Below, in pieces: positions 24,429 through 33,028 of a DNA stretch of 64,000 nucleotides (position 1 is its first letter; each line of letters begins with the position of its first letter). Both the position numbers and the translations under genes were made by a program. The DNA lies in assembly GCF_001884185.1 (NCBI RefSeq), contig NZ_MAOE01000037.1, positions 124,001-188,000 of the forward strand, in the 5' to 3' direction. A model generated the notes under the pieces. It had not been told where the DNA came from. It did not search any database and saw only the letters and a list, made by a program, of their open reading frames with translations. This DNA comes from Bacillus albus. GTDB taxonomy: Bacteria; Bacillota; Bacilli; Bacillales; Bacillaceae_G.

Positions 24429-25163
24429 TCATTTTTTATTTAGTCCTTTTTCACTTAAAAACTCTTTCATATGCATTCTTTTTTCTTTAGACATAAATGA
24501 ACTCATTGATTCTGTCCATGTTACATTTTTCTTATTTGCTGACCTTTCTTTGTAATACGAGCTCATCGTTTCATCGTATTCGTTTAATAATTCATCATAT
24601 TTCTTTTCATCATATCCATTTTCATGAAGGATTGCCGCTACTGGTAAACGCGGTTTCACTCCATGATCTTCATCTGGTACACCAACTGTCATTCCGAATA
24701 CAGGATATACTTTATCCGGTAAATGAAGCAATTCACTTACTTCCCTCGGATTATTGCGAATACCACCAATATAACAAATACCGTATCCTAACGATTCTGC
24801 TGCTAGCGCTAAGTTTTGCGCGAAAAGTGAAGCATCTACCGTCGCAACGATAAAGTCTTCTACTCCTTCATGCTTTATTTCTGTACCATGTTTTTCACAT
24901 GCTATTTCAAGACGTTTTAAATCTGCACAACAAACAAAGAATGCTGCGCAGTCCTTCACGTGACGATTTCCAGATAACTCTGCTAGTTTAGCCTTTAAGT
25001 CTTGATCAGTTACATATATAACAGAATACGCTTGTACAAAATGCGAGGAAGCGGCATGCTGCGCAGCTTGCACCATTCTTTCCACTACATCTTTCGGAAT
25101 TGATTCTTCTTTATATTTACGAACTGAAACGTGTTGCTCCATTTTATGTATGATCTCATTCAT
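24429..25163 (-). CDS. NADPH-dependent FMN nitroreductase/oxidoreductase (NfrA/NfsA type)
   Basis: A 244-residue flavin oxidoreductase. FMN-binding features of the family are visible: HVSVRKYKEESIP near the N terminus, AAQHAASSHFVQAYSVIYVT, and ESLGYGICYIGGIRNNPREV followed by VFGMTVGVP. Such enzymes reduce quinones, nitro compounds or flavins with NADPH. The ATG at 25163 has AAGGAG 9 bases upstream; a GTG three codons earlier sits on the ribosome binding site. Monocistronic. Confidence 0.9.
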   Translation of the reverse strand: MNEIIHKMEQHVSVRKYKEESIPKDVVERMVQAAQHAASSHFVQAYSVIYVTDQDLKAKLAELSGNRHVKDCAAFFVCCADLKRLEIACEKHGTEIKHEGVEDFIVATVDASLFAQNLALAAESLGYGICYIGGIRNNPREVSELLHLPDKVYPVFGMTVGVPDEDHGVKPRLPVAAILHENGYDEKKYDELLNEYDETMSSYYKERSANKKNVTWTESMSSFMSKEKRMHMKEFLSEKGLNKK

Positions 25164-25235
25164 GAAAAACACTCCTTTTTCTCATCATAATGAAAAATTA
25201 ACATATCTTTTCCAATATTCACAACTTATAAGCAC

Positions 25236-25270
25236 AAAAAGAGCAATTCTTTTTTGAATTGCTCTTTTTA
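25236..25270. terminator. Perfect bidirectional hairpin beside the palindrome array
   Basis: AAAAAGAGCAATTC and GAATTGCTCTTTTT form a 14 bp perfect stem over a T-rich loop. It lies downstream of the minus-strand DUF4870 gene. Confidence 0.85.
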
Positions 25271-25300
25271 AAACGTCTATCAATACGGTACATGAAATTA

Positions 25301-25411
25301 TATCGACGATTATTTAAATATATCAGCGATTTTTCAGATATATCGACGATTCCTTGCACTATATCAACGATTTTTCGAATATATCGACGATTCGACAAGG
25401 GATATCGACTT
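25301..25411. repeat. Array of six short palindromes with 20-21 base period
   Basis: TATC starts at 25301, 25321, 25341, 25362, 25382 and 25403. The first five units read (T)ATCGACGAT or close variants (ATCAGCGAT, ATCAACGAT), a 9-base palindrome about a central base, and the sixth is a degenerate half (TATCGACTTA). Spacers of about 10 bases are AT-rich and differ. The period equals about two helical turns, so all units face the same side of the DNA. The small reading frame across it is only a consequence of the repeat. It may be one of the intergenic repeats of the B. cereus group or a protein-binding array. Confidence 0.8.
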
Positions 25412-25456
25412 ACCGACAAATAACGACAAATCCACTCCGACTTATTCCTTATCTTA

Positions 25457-25774
25457 TTACGCTGTTTTCAAAACTTTAATACCTTTTACGATATTCCAAA
25501 TGAAGTAATAAATCCCTACAAGAATGAACACCGCATATGTGATCATCATGCCAATTCCAGCACCATCCGATTGATTGAAGCTTAACCCGTATATGCCGGA
25601 TACTGCTAATCCACCAAATAAAACCGCATACGGGAAAATATGTGACCAAAATGCTTTTTTCGCGTGGTATTTCACTTCATCCTCCGCAACGAAGTACACG
25701 ATAATTGGCAGTAAAAATGGTGCAAATAAGATACTAAAGTAACATAGTGAAGATAATATATTATTTCCTTTCAT
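25457..25774 (-). CDS. DUF4870 domain membrane protein
   Basis: A 105-residue protein with three or four membrane segments (about 8-28, 40-60, 75-100). The family signature is the early membrane span followed by EDEVKYHAKKAFWSH. DUF4870 proteins have no assigned function. The ATG at 25774 has AGAGGTG about 8 bases upstream; a GTG at 25783 is too close to it. Likely monocistronic. Confidence 0.85.
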   Translation of the reverse strand: MKGNNILSSLCYFSILFAPFLLPIIVYFVAEDEVKYHAKKAFWSHIFPYAVLFGGLAVSGIYGLSFNQSDGAGIGMMITYAVFILVGIYYFIWNIVKGIKVLKTA

Positions 25775-25883
25775 CCGATTCACCTCTAAGTAGTTTTTGT
25801 TATCTTCATTATGTCAGGTATCCATTCTAGAAACTATCGCTTTACCTTTCATGAACATGACATATTTGTAAGATTTTCATCAA

Positions 25884-25920
25884 AAATAATCCCGCTTAGA
25901 TTTCGAGACGGGATTATTTT
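25884..25920 (-). terminator. Terminator of the YdcF-like gene
   Basis: AATAATCCCG pairs with CGGGATTATT over a 14-base loop, just beyond the stop codon, with T's on the minus strand. Confidence 0.82.
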
Positions 25921-25922
25921 CT

Positions 25923-26507
25923 CTATATTCGATTCATAAACCAATATTGCGTAATAGCTAAATACTCCCTTATATTCGATGGAATGACAATTCGCTTCGG
26001 TGTTTCGGCCGGAAGACCTTCTAATTGTAAACCTTGCTTTGCTGCTATTTTTTTCGCTCTAAACATATGGAAATCGTTTGTTACGATCATTCCTTTTTTC
26101 ATATTGTCCGGAATTAAAGGTTTTGAGAATTTAATATTCTCATCTGTACTCGTTGACTTATCTTCCATTATAATGCGGTCTTCTGCAATTTTTAGTTTCA
26201 TTAATCCATGTTTCATTGCTAATGCTTCTGAAATATCTTCTCCTTTTCCTTTCCCTCCAGACACAATAGCAATTGTTTTCTCATGTGATTGTAAATAGTC
26301 AGCTGCTTTATCAATACGATATTGCAATGAATACGACGGTTTCGTTCCGTTTACTTTCGATCCTAATACAATTATATAATCCGCATCATAGGTCGCATTC
26401 ATTTGCCCATGCTTATAAATGTTATATTGTAAAAATCCCACATAAACGGCGCAAACCATTATAATGCCCATCATATACTTCATTATTTTCTTCTTTTTCA
26501 TCTCCAT
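25923..26507 (-). CDS. YdcF/SanA family (DUF218) protein
   Basis: A 194-residue protein with an N-terminal membrane anchor (about 8-25) and a DUF218 domain. Visible motifs are DADYIIVLGSKVNG, a Tyr-Arg-x-Asp-Lys-Ala segment (YRIDKAADYL), VSGGKGKGEDISEALAM and STSTDENIKFSKPL, then VTNDFHMFRAKKIA. Family members such as E. coli SanA affect envelope integrity and may bind nucleotide-like ligands. The domain faces outside if the anchor is an uncleaved signal. Monocistronic. Confidence 0.87.
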   Translation of the reverse strand: MEMKKKKIMKYMMGIIMVCAVYVGFLQYNIYKHGQMNATYDADYIIVLGSKVNGTKPSYSLQYRIDKAADYLQSHEKTIAIVSGGKGKGEDISEALAMKHGLMKLKIAEDRIIMEDKSTSTDENIKFSKPLIPDNMKKGMIVTNDFHMFRAKKIAAKQGLQLEGLPAETPKRIVIPSNIREYLAITQYWFMNRI

Positions 26508-26661
26508 ATACTCCTATGTTCTTTGCTTATTTCATGATAATATCCATTTATTTGTTTGTATACAGACAAATTCCAACTCATCCTAATTTATCCTCTGGAA
26601 TGTAATATTTATATTTCTTTCGGGAACAGTAAGTACAACTTTGCACGAAGGAGTGTCTCTA

Positions 26662-27327
26662 TTGCTTCTCTTTTTATGTAACGTATCGTTCTTTTTCATC
26701 TTATTTTTACTATCACTCAAGTTACTCGGTAAATCAGCTTTAGCACAACTAACGCCTCATGATTTTGGTGCTATTATCTTTTTATCTTATTTAGCTTTTC
26801 AGGCTATACCAGTTTCAGGTGCTTTACAAGCTTTTCTCGGTATGGTCGTTATTACATGTTTGCATTTGCTTCTTACAAAATTAAGCTTACTAAACAAACT
26901 GAATCGTTTTATTCTTGGGCACCCGATTATTTTAATTAAACATGGTGACATTATTTTTGAAAACTTACAAAAAAGTAGATATCCAATCGCTGAACTTCTT
27001 TCTAACCTTCGCGTCGCAGGATATCCAAGTGTTCACGAAATTGAATATGCTATTTTAGAAGCAAATGGCGCCATTAGCATTTTACCAAAGCGTGAACTTG
27101 TACCATTAACTCCGAAAGATTTAAACATAGATGTTACATATGCTGGTTTACCAATTGCCCTTATCGTTGATTCTCAAATTCAATACGATAACTTAAAGTT
27201 AATTCATAAGGACGAAAAATGGCTATATAAAGAATTAAAAGAAAAAGGAATTACAAATATAAAGACCGTTGCTTTCGCGTCTGTTCAAGAAACAGATGGA
27301 TCTTTTGCAATTAGTTTAAAGGAATAA
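26662..27327 (+). CDS. DUF421 (YetF family) membrane protein
   Basis: A 221-residue protein with three N-terminal membrane helices (to about residue 80) followed by a soluble DUF421 domain: RFILGHPIILIKHGDIIFEN, SRYPIAELLSNLRVAGYPSV and the late IEYAILEANGAISILPKRE. YetF proteins have been linked to spores in Bacillus, but their action is unclear. TTG at 26662 has AAGGAG upstream at good distance. A TTG at 26641 lacks one, so the shorter form is chosen. Confidence 0.87.
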   Translation: MLLFLCNVSFFFILFLLSLKLLGKSALAQLTPHDFGAIIFLSYLAFQAIPVSGALQAFLGMVVITCLHLLLTKLSLLNKLNRFILGHPIILIKHGDIIFENLQKSRYPIAELLSNLRVAGYPSVHEIEYAILEANGAISILPKRELVPLTPKDLNIDVTYAGLPIALIVDSQIQYDNLKLIHKDEKWLYKELKEKGITNIKTVAFASVQETDGSFAISLKE

Positions 27328-27358
27328 AAAAATCCCATTAATTGCTTAATGGGATTTT
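27327..27358. terminator. Bidirectional terminator between the DUF421 and MATE genes
   Basis: AAAATCCCATTA and TAATGGGATTTT form a 12 bp perfect stem between two converging genes. Confidence 0.9.
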
Positions 27359-27363
27359 CCTCA

Positions 27364-28719
27364 TTATATTGCTTCTTTCTTTCCCGCCATATTTAATGGA
27401 ACAGGATGTTTCATACGATTCATCGTAAATACGATAATCGCTGTCAATACTTCCGCTACTGGCATAACGAGCCAAATTCCGTTTATCCCAAATAATTTTG
27501 GCATAATCCATAATAATGGAATAATAAATAGTAACCCTCGGCTCATTATAATAAGCACTGATTTCGTCGTTTGTCGAACGGATTGGAAGTACTCTCCATA
27601 CACAATGTTATAGCCTAAAAATACATATTGGATAAAGAACAAGCTAATACCCGTTAATGTTAACTCCAATAGCTCTGGAGATTGGACATCAAATAGACCG
27701 ATAATATATTTCCCGAAGAATAATCCGACAATTATTGCAACGCCTCCAAGTACAACTGCAATTTTTACAGCAAACTGCAATCCTTCGCGCAATCTTTCTG
27801 ATAAATTTGCACCGTAGTGGAAACTCGCAATTGGTTGTAACGCTGCTCCAACGCCGAAGAATAGTAGTAATGTCATCGCGTGAATACTATTCACCATCGC
27901 ATAGGAAGCGACACCTACTTCTCCTGCATATTGAACGAATGCAATGTTAAAACCAATCGTTACAATTGCAACTGTACTTTCTGCTGTAAAGCTCGGGAAA
28001 CCGATTATCATAATTTGTTTCACTGTATCCCATTCAAAATGGAATTTCGTCCACTTTAAAATACTACTTTTTCTAAAGAAGTGCGTTAATAATACAAGGA
28101 AGCCAATTGCTGCTGAAAGAATAGTCGCTGAAGCAGCACCTGTTACACCCCATCCAAAAATGAAAATAAAGATATAGTCAAACACTATATTTAATACAGC
28201 CGTTACAACTAGACCTGCCATCGCTAAGTTAGGATTTCCATCATTTCGTATAAATGTACTTAAAATATTTTCTAACACGTATATCATTCCAAATGTTAAT
28301 AACACGTGTAAATAGTCTAACGCATACGGTAAAATCACTTCGTTTGCACCGAATAAGTATGCTAAATCTTCTATTCTCCATAAACAAATCGCTGCTAATA
28401 CACCTACGATAATTACTGCTACCGTCATAGATTGAGTAAAAATAGACCTTGCTCTTTCTATTTTATTTTCACCTAATGCAATGGAATATAACGTTGCCCC
28501 GCCCATTCCAATCCATAATGAAATTGAGAAGAATATTGAAAACGCTGGAATAGCCACGTTTACTCCTGCTAATCCGTTTGCTCCAACTCCTCTACTAATC
28601 ATAACCGCATCAATCACAATATTAACTGACATTAATACCATTCCAAGAACAGCTGGTATTAAATATGAAATAAATAAACTTTTTATCGGTTTTTCTCTTA
28701 ACTTTTCTGTTGCTTCCAT
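27364..28719 (-). CDS. MATE family efflux transporter
   Basis: A 451-residue multidrug and toxin extrusion transporter with 12 predicted membrane helices in two homologous halves. The first half contains VLGMVLMSVNIVIDAVMISR, and the second half includes GVGAALQPIASFHYGANLSE. It exports cationic compounds by sodium or proton antiport. The upstream promoter has a 19-base spacer filled by a 21-base dyad, the hallmark of MerR control, and the next gene upstream encodes a MerR-family protein. That argues for drug-induced efflux. Confidence 0.9.
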   Translation of the reverse strand: MEATEKLREKPIKSLFISYLIPAVLGMVLMSVNIVIDAVMISRGVGANGLAGVNVAIPAFSIFFSISLWIGMGGATLYSIALGENKIERARSIFTQSMTVAVIIVGVLAAICLWRIEDLAYLFGANEVILPYALDYLHVLLTFGMIYVLENILSTFIRNDGNPNLAMAGLVVTAVLNIVFDYIFIFIFGWGVTGAASATILSAAIGFLVLLTHFFRKSSILKWTKFHFEWDTVKQIMIIGFPSFTAESTVAIVTIGFNIAFVQYAGEVGVASYAMVNSIHAMTLLLFFGVGAALQPIASFHYGANLSERLREGLQFAVKIAVVLGGVAIIVGLFFGKYIIGLFDVQSPELLELTLTGISLFFIQYVFLGYNIVYGEYFQSVRQTTKSVLIIMSRGLLFIIPLLWIMPKLFGINGIWLVMPVAEVLTAIIVFTMNRMKHPVPLNMAGKKEAI

Positions 28720-28756
28720 ACTCTAATATGCTCCTTTTTTTCAACTCTCTTTTCTC

Positions 28757-28787
28757 AGTTTAAACCTTCAAGTAACTTGAAGGTCAA
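28757..28787 (-). promoter_or_regulatory. MerR-type promoter and operator of the MATE gene
   Basis: On the minus strand: -35 TTGACC (28782-28787), an over-long 19-base spacer, then -10 TAAACT (28757-28762). The spacer holds a perfect dyad, ACCTTCAAGT-N-ACTTGAAGGT (28764-28784). Long spacers with such dyads are how MerR-family activators untwist DNA. Confidence 0.85.
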
Positions 28788-28852
28788 TAGAGAATTTAAA
28801 AAATAGGTAACTTACTTATCGTGTTTCATGCCAATTTGTAATGATACGAGTC

Positions 28853-29698
28853 CTATGACTTATTGCTTTGTTTTTTCATAATAGGAATTTGAATTTCTGT
28901 TACTTGTTCCTCTGGATTTTCTGTTACAGACCAATCAATTAATGCAATTTCAATTGCATCTCCACTTATTTTGTATCCTTCTTGATCAATATATTTCATT
29001 AGCTTCTTATATGTTTCATCAGTTTCTTCATATGGCCCATGATGATATACACAGGCAAACATACCTTCTTTAATTTCATCTGAACTATGTACTTGAAAAG
29101 GCATGTAATCCAACAGAATAAAAACACTGCTATACGCTTGAAACTCATTTTGCAATAATCCTTTTTTCGCAACTGTTACACCGATATCTCCAGAAAACAA
29201 GCTATCATCCATTTGCCTCATATTTTTTTGCAACGAATGAATGTAATACTCAAACATATCATCTGTCGTATTCGGTGCAACCGCAATAGCTGTTATTTTT
29301 CGCTGCGGAATCTCTTTTATTACCATTTGTTCAGCTTTTGCTTTTGTTGCTTCCTTAATTAAATGAATTCTATGCTCCATTTTCGCCAAAGCATACTCAA
29401 TTTCTCTTTGTTTTTTCAACATCATTTCTTGTTGTTTCTCCAGTAAATTGAGTGCGTATGCTGGATTTCTTTCATCAATATATTTCTTAATTTCCTTTAA
29501 TGGAATATTTAATTGGCGTAAAAACTTAATCGTATCTAATAGTGAAAATTGATCGATTGTGTAATAACGATAATTGGTTTGCGGATCTACAGTAGACGGA
29601 TGAAAAATACCTTTTTCATCATAATAACGTAATGTAGATTCTGCTATATTATGCATTTTTGCCATTTCTCCAATTGTAAAGCGTTTGTTTAATAACAT
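28853..29698 (-). CDS. MerR-family multidrug-responsive activator with GyrI-like effector domain
   Basis: A 281-residue regulator: N-terminal MerR winged helix (RFTIGEMAKMHNIAESTLRY, then YDEKGIFHPS), a long dimerisation helix (about 78-115, with EKQQEMMLKKQREIEYAL) and a C-terminal GyrI-like/effector-binding domain (about 125-275, including GMFACVYHHGPYEETDETYK). This architecture matches BmrR/BltR-type regulators that bind drugs and activate efflux genes. The MATE gene downstream, with its MerR promoter, is the obvious target. GGAAGGAAA precedes the ATG. Confidence 0.9.
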   Translation of the reverse strand: MLLNKRFTIGEMAKMHNIAESTLRYYDEKGIFHPSTVDPQTNYRYYTIDQFSLLDTIKFLRQLNIPLKEIKKYIDERNPAYALNLLEKQQEMMLKKQREIEYALAKMEHRIHLIKEATKAKAEQMVIKEIPQRKITAIAVAPNTTDDMFEYYIHSLQKNMRQMDDSLFSGDIGVTVAKKGLLQNEFQAYSSVFILLDYMPFQVHSSDEIKEGMFACVYHHGPYEETDETYKKLMKYIDQEGYKISGDAIEIALIDWSVTENPEEQVTEIQIPIMKKQSNKS

Positions 29699-29728
29699 CT
29701 TTTATTTCCTTCCATTTCTATTTATTTC

Positions 29729-29757
29729 ATTATATGTTCATTCTGTCTTCAAAACAA
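29729..29757 (-). promoter_or_regulatory. Promoter of the MerR-family gene
   Basis: TTGTTT (29752-29757), a 17-base spacer and TATAAT (29729-29734) on the minus strand, 31 bases before the start. It abuts the terminator of the upstream RNase J gene. Confidence 0.6.
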
Positions 29758-29788
29758 AAAAAGAATTCTCCTACGAGAATTCTTTTTA
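29757..29788 (-). terminator. Terminator of the RNase J paralogue
   Basis: AAAGAATTCTC and GAGAATTCTTT form an 11 bp stem over a short loop, with T's on both strands. Confidence 0.87.
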
Positions 29789-29795
29789 TTAACTC

Positions 29796-31469
29796 TTAAA
29801 CCTCTATTATTATAGGAAGGATCATCGGTTTTCTTTTCGTATTAGTATATATAAACTTCCCTAAAGCTTCTCTTACTTCTCTTTTCAAAATACCCCAGCT
29901 ATTCACATTCTCTTTCTTTAAATTATTAATTGTAATAACTGCTAATTTATTTAATTCCTTCAAAAATTCTTCTGAATCACGAACATAGACAAATCCACGA
30001 GATATCATATCAGGACCGGAAATAATTTCTCCGTCCACTTTATTAAAGGTAATAACTATTACGAGCATTCCATCTTCTGAAAGTTGTTTTCGATCACGTA
30101 ATAAGGCATTTCCAACATCACCTATTCCTAATCCATCTACGTATATATTTCCTGCCTGTATTTTTCTAGATTGAATTGCCACTTCATTACTTATATCTAC
30201 AACATCTCCATTACGAACGATAAAGATATTTTCTTTTTCCACACCAATTGATTCTGCTAACAAACTATGGTGATGTAGCATTCTAAACTCTCCATGAATT
30301 GGGATAAAATATTTAGGTTTCATTAAAGTGAGCATTAATTTCAATTCTTCTTGATACGCATGACCAGATACATGGACTCCAGTAGAACTACCTGATCCAT
30401 AAATTACTTTTGCTCCTAAAGCAAATAAATTATCTATAATTCTTGAAACGTTACGTTCATTTCCTGGAATCGGAGTCGCAGCTATAATAACCGTATCTTC
30501 TGGTAAAACATCAACTTGTCTATAGTTTCCACTCGCTAAACGCGCTAAAGCTGCCATCGGTTCTCCTTGACTTCCTGTACAAAGTATCGCTACCTGCTTT
30601 GGATCTAAACGATTTACCTCACTCGCTTCAATTAACATGCCGTCTGGAATATGTAAATACCCTTTCTCTAGAGCAACTTCTACTACATTTACCATACTTC
30701 TCCCGAGCAAAGCCAATTTTCGATTTGTTTTTATGCAAACTTCAACTATTTGCTGAACACGATTCACATTAGAAGCAAATGTAGAAATAATTACTTTTCT
30801 ATTTGCTTTCATAAATATTTCTTCTATTCGTTCTCCTACCGATCTCTCTGATGGAGTAAAACCTGGTCGTTCTGCATTTGTACTTTCAGATAGTAAAGCT
30901 AGTACACCTTCACTACCTATTTTAGCCATTTTATGAATATCAGGATGTTGGTTATTTACTGGTGTTAAATCAAATTTAAAATCCCCAGTATGTACTACAT
31001 TACCTTCTCGAGTATGAAACACAATACCGAGACAATCTGGAATACTATGATTTGTTTTAAAAAATGTCGTCTGAATAGAACCGAGATCAATTTCTGATTC
31101 TGCGTGAATGACGATTAATTCTGTATCATTTTGAAGGTTATGCTCTTTTAATTTAATTTCAATTAAACCTAACGTTAACTTCGTCGCATAAATTGGTACG
31201 TTTAGTTGTTTTAAAAAATATGGTATTCCGCCAATATGATCCTCATGCCCATGTGTCACGACTAACCCGCGAATTTTTTCTTTATTTTCTTGTAAGTATG
31301 TGATGTCTGGAATTATTAAATCAATTCCTAATAAACTTTCATCTGGAAATTTAGATCCACAATCAATAACGACAATATCATTTTCATATTGAATAGCATA
31401 CATATTTTTCCCTATTTCATTTACTCCACCTAAAGCAACAATAGACAAGTTGTTCTTTAATGACTTCAA
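29796..31469 (-). CDS. RNase J family ribonuclease (metallo-beta-lactamase fold)
   Basis: A 557-residue beta-CASP nuclease. The zinc-binding motif THGHEDHIGG is at residues 72-81, a second His in FKTNHSIPDCLG, the Asp in VVHTGDFKFD, and the beta-CASP region includes VIISTFASNVNRVQQIVEVC. The C-terminal region (about 450-557) is the RNase J-specific domain. RNase J acts as a 5'-3' exonuclease and endonuclease in mRNA decay. Firmicutes normally have rnjA and rnjB. The neighbourhood is unlike either as I know them, so this may be a third paralogue. The start is TTG with GGGAGG upstream. Confidence 0.9.
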   Translation of the reverse strand: MKSLKNNLSIVALGGVNEIGKNMYAIQYENDIVVIDCGSKFPDESLLGIDLIIPDITYLQENKEKIRGLVVTHGHEDHIGGIPYFLKQLNVPIYATKLTLGLIEIKLKEHNLQNDTELIVIHAESEIDLGSIQTTFFKTNHSIPDCLGIVFHTREGNVVHTGDFKFDLTPVNNQHPDIHKMAKIGSEGVLALLSESTNAERPGFTPSERSVGERIEEIFMKANRKVIISTFASNVNRVQQIVEVCIKTNRKLALLGRSMVNVVEVALEKGYLHIPDGMLIEASEVNRLDPKQVAILCTGSQGEPMAALARLASGNYRQVDVLPEDTVIIAATPIPGNERNVSRIIDNLFALGAKVIYGSGSSTGVHVSGHAYQEELKLMLTLMKPKYFIPIHGEFRMLHHHSLLAESIGVEKENIFIVRNGDVVDISNEVAIQSRKIQAGNIYVDGLGIGDVGNALLRDRKQLSEDGMLVIVITFNKVDGEIISGPDMISRGFVYVRDSEEFLKELNKLAVITINNLKKENVNSWGILKREVREALGKFIYTNTKRKPMILPIIIEV

Positions 31470-31801
31470 ATGATAAAACCTCCCTTTTACATTTATAATT
31501 CGTGAAATAGCATTTAGGCTTTATTATTTGTAATAAAAAAGGACTTCATACTATTTCATACATATAAAAATTCACACACTATTCTTATATGTATACCCTT
31601 AATAACACCGTCTCTCTCTAAAAAAGCTCCCATTTTTTCATTGATTTTTTGTAAAATCTATTATATATTAATTACAGGTTCAAATTACGAGTTCAAAAGA
31701 ACTTGTAATCAGACCCTTTGTTTAATGGGTTTTACATATTTTCATTAGGCAAATTCCGAGAAATCGTGTGATAAAAATAAAAATGATGAGGAGAGGATCC
31801 G
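31470..31801 (+). promoter_or_regulatory. Intergenic region with the gerN promoter and a structured leader
   Basis: On the plus strand: TTGATT (31641-31646), 17-base spacer, TATATT (31664-31669). The implied leader of about 125 bases contains a perfect 11 bp inverted repeat (ATTACGAGTTC/GAACTTGTAAT, 31684-31709, loop AAAA) followed at once by a weaker ACCC/GGGT hairpin and T's (31713-31733). I match it to no known riboswitch. The rest of the region is AT-rich with nothing evident. Confidence 0.55.
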
Positions 31802-32965
31802 ATGGAATTCGAATTTTTCTTTCAAATTGCACTTATTTTATTAAGTACAAAACTTGCTGGTGATCTTAGTGTTAGATTAGGCCAACCTTCTGTACTCGGT
31901 AAATTAATTGTCGGTATCGTTATCGGTCCAGCTGTATTAGGTTGGATTGAAAATTCAGAACTTCTAACACAATTAAGTAATGTTGGGGTTATTCTTTTAA
32001 TGTTTATGGCCGGTCTTGAAACAGACTTAGAGGAATTAAACGCAAACCGTAATTCTTCTTTAGCTGTTGCACTTGGAGGTATCGTTCTTCCATTCGTAGG
32101 GGGTTACGTTTCTGGTCTCGTTATGGGAATGGAACAAGGAAATGCTGTATTTTTAGGATTACTTCTATGTGCGACAAGTGTTAGTATTTCCGTACAAACA
32201 CTTCGCGATTTAGGAAAGATGAAAACACGTGAAAGTACAACTATGCTGGGCGCAGCTGTATTTGATGACATTCTTGTTGTTATTTTATTAGCATTTGCAA
32301 TGAGCTTCTTAGGTACAGACGATGTTAACTTAACAATGGTTATCTTGAAGAAAGTTGTATTCTTCGCTTCTATTATTTTAATCGGATGGAAAGGTGTTCC
32401 TGCGATCATGCGCTGGTTATCACCACTACGCGTATCTGAGTCTATTGTGAGCGCGGCTCTTATCATCTGTTTCTCATTCGCATATTTCGGCGAACTATTA
32501 GGAATTGCTGGTATTATCGGTGCTTTCGCAGCTGGTATCGCTATTTCTCAAACGAACTACAAACATGAAGTAGAAAAGAAAGTAGAACCAATCGCTTACG
32601 CTATGTTCGTTCCAGTGTTCTTCGTAAGTATCGGTATGAATATTACATTTGACGGTATTGGCAATCAAATTTGGTTCATCCTAGCATTAACAGTAATCGC
32701 TGTATTAACGAAACTAATTGGTTGTGGATTGGGTGCACGAATGACTGGATTTGACGCTAAATCTTCTGCAATTATTGGTGCTGGAATGGTTTCTCGTGGT
32801 GAAGTTGCACTTATCATCGCAGGAACAGGACTTTCTTCCGGTCTATTAGCACAAGATTACTTTACAGCTATCGTTATTGTCGTTATTTTAACTACAATGA
32901 TTACACCACCAATGTTGAAATACACTTTTGGTGCTAAAGATAAAGCAATGAAAGCAAGTAAATAA
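31802..32965 (+). CDS. gerN: NapA-type Na+/H+(K+) antiporter, probably GerN
   Basis: A 387-residue CPA2 antiporter with about 12-13 membrane helices. Visible features are the Gly/Pro-rich LGQPSVLGKLIVGIVIGPAV, the ion-binding motif MLGAAVFDDILVVILLAF with its Asp pair, and IIGAGMVSRGEVALIIAGTG late in the chain. Length and sequence agree with my recollection of B. cereus GerN, needed for inosine-triggered spore germination. A cereus paralogue is possible, so the symbol is probable, not certain. GAGGAGAGG precedes the ATG. Confidence 0.82.
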   Translation: MEFEFFFQIALILLSTKLAGDLSVRLGQPSVLGKLIVGIVIGPAVLGWIENSELLTQLSNVGVILLMFMAGLETDLEELNANRNSSLAVALGGIVLPFVGGYVSGLVMGMEQGNAVFLGLLLCATSVSISVQTLRDLGKMKTRESTTMLGAAVFDDILVVILLAFAMSFLGTDDVNLTMVILKKVVFFASIILIGWKGVPAIMRWLSPLRVSESIVSAALIICFSFAYFGELLGIAGIIGAFAAGIAISQTNYKHEVEKKVEPIAYAMFVPVFFVSIGMNITFDGIGNQIWFILALTVIAVLTKLIGCGLGARMTGFDAKSSAIIGAGMVSRGEVALIIAGTGLSSGLLAQDYFTAIVIVVILTTMITPPMLKYTFGAKDKAMKASK

Positions 32966-32977
32966 GCTTTCTACAAT

Positions 32978-33018
32978 AAAAAGAGATTACTATCTTATAA
33001 GATAGTAATCTCTTTTTT
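32978..33018. terminator. Terminator between gerN and the small acidic protein gene
   Basis: A near-perfect palindrome of about 41 bases (AAAGAGATTACTATCTTA mirrored) with T6 on the plus strand. Very stable and bidirectional. Confidence 0.93.
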
Positions 33019-33028
33019 CATTTTATCT

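Noticed and set aside
25301-25411. Possible CRISPR array
   Set aside because: Units are 9-13 bases with spacers of about 10 bases and 20-21 base period. CRISPR repeats are longer with spacers of about 30 or more, and no cas gene is present.
25219-25419. Open frame of 66 codons on the minus strand
   Set aside because: It merely reads through the palindrome array and the terminator hairpin, giving repeated Arg-Arg-Tyr; no ribosome binding site and no family.
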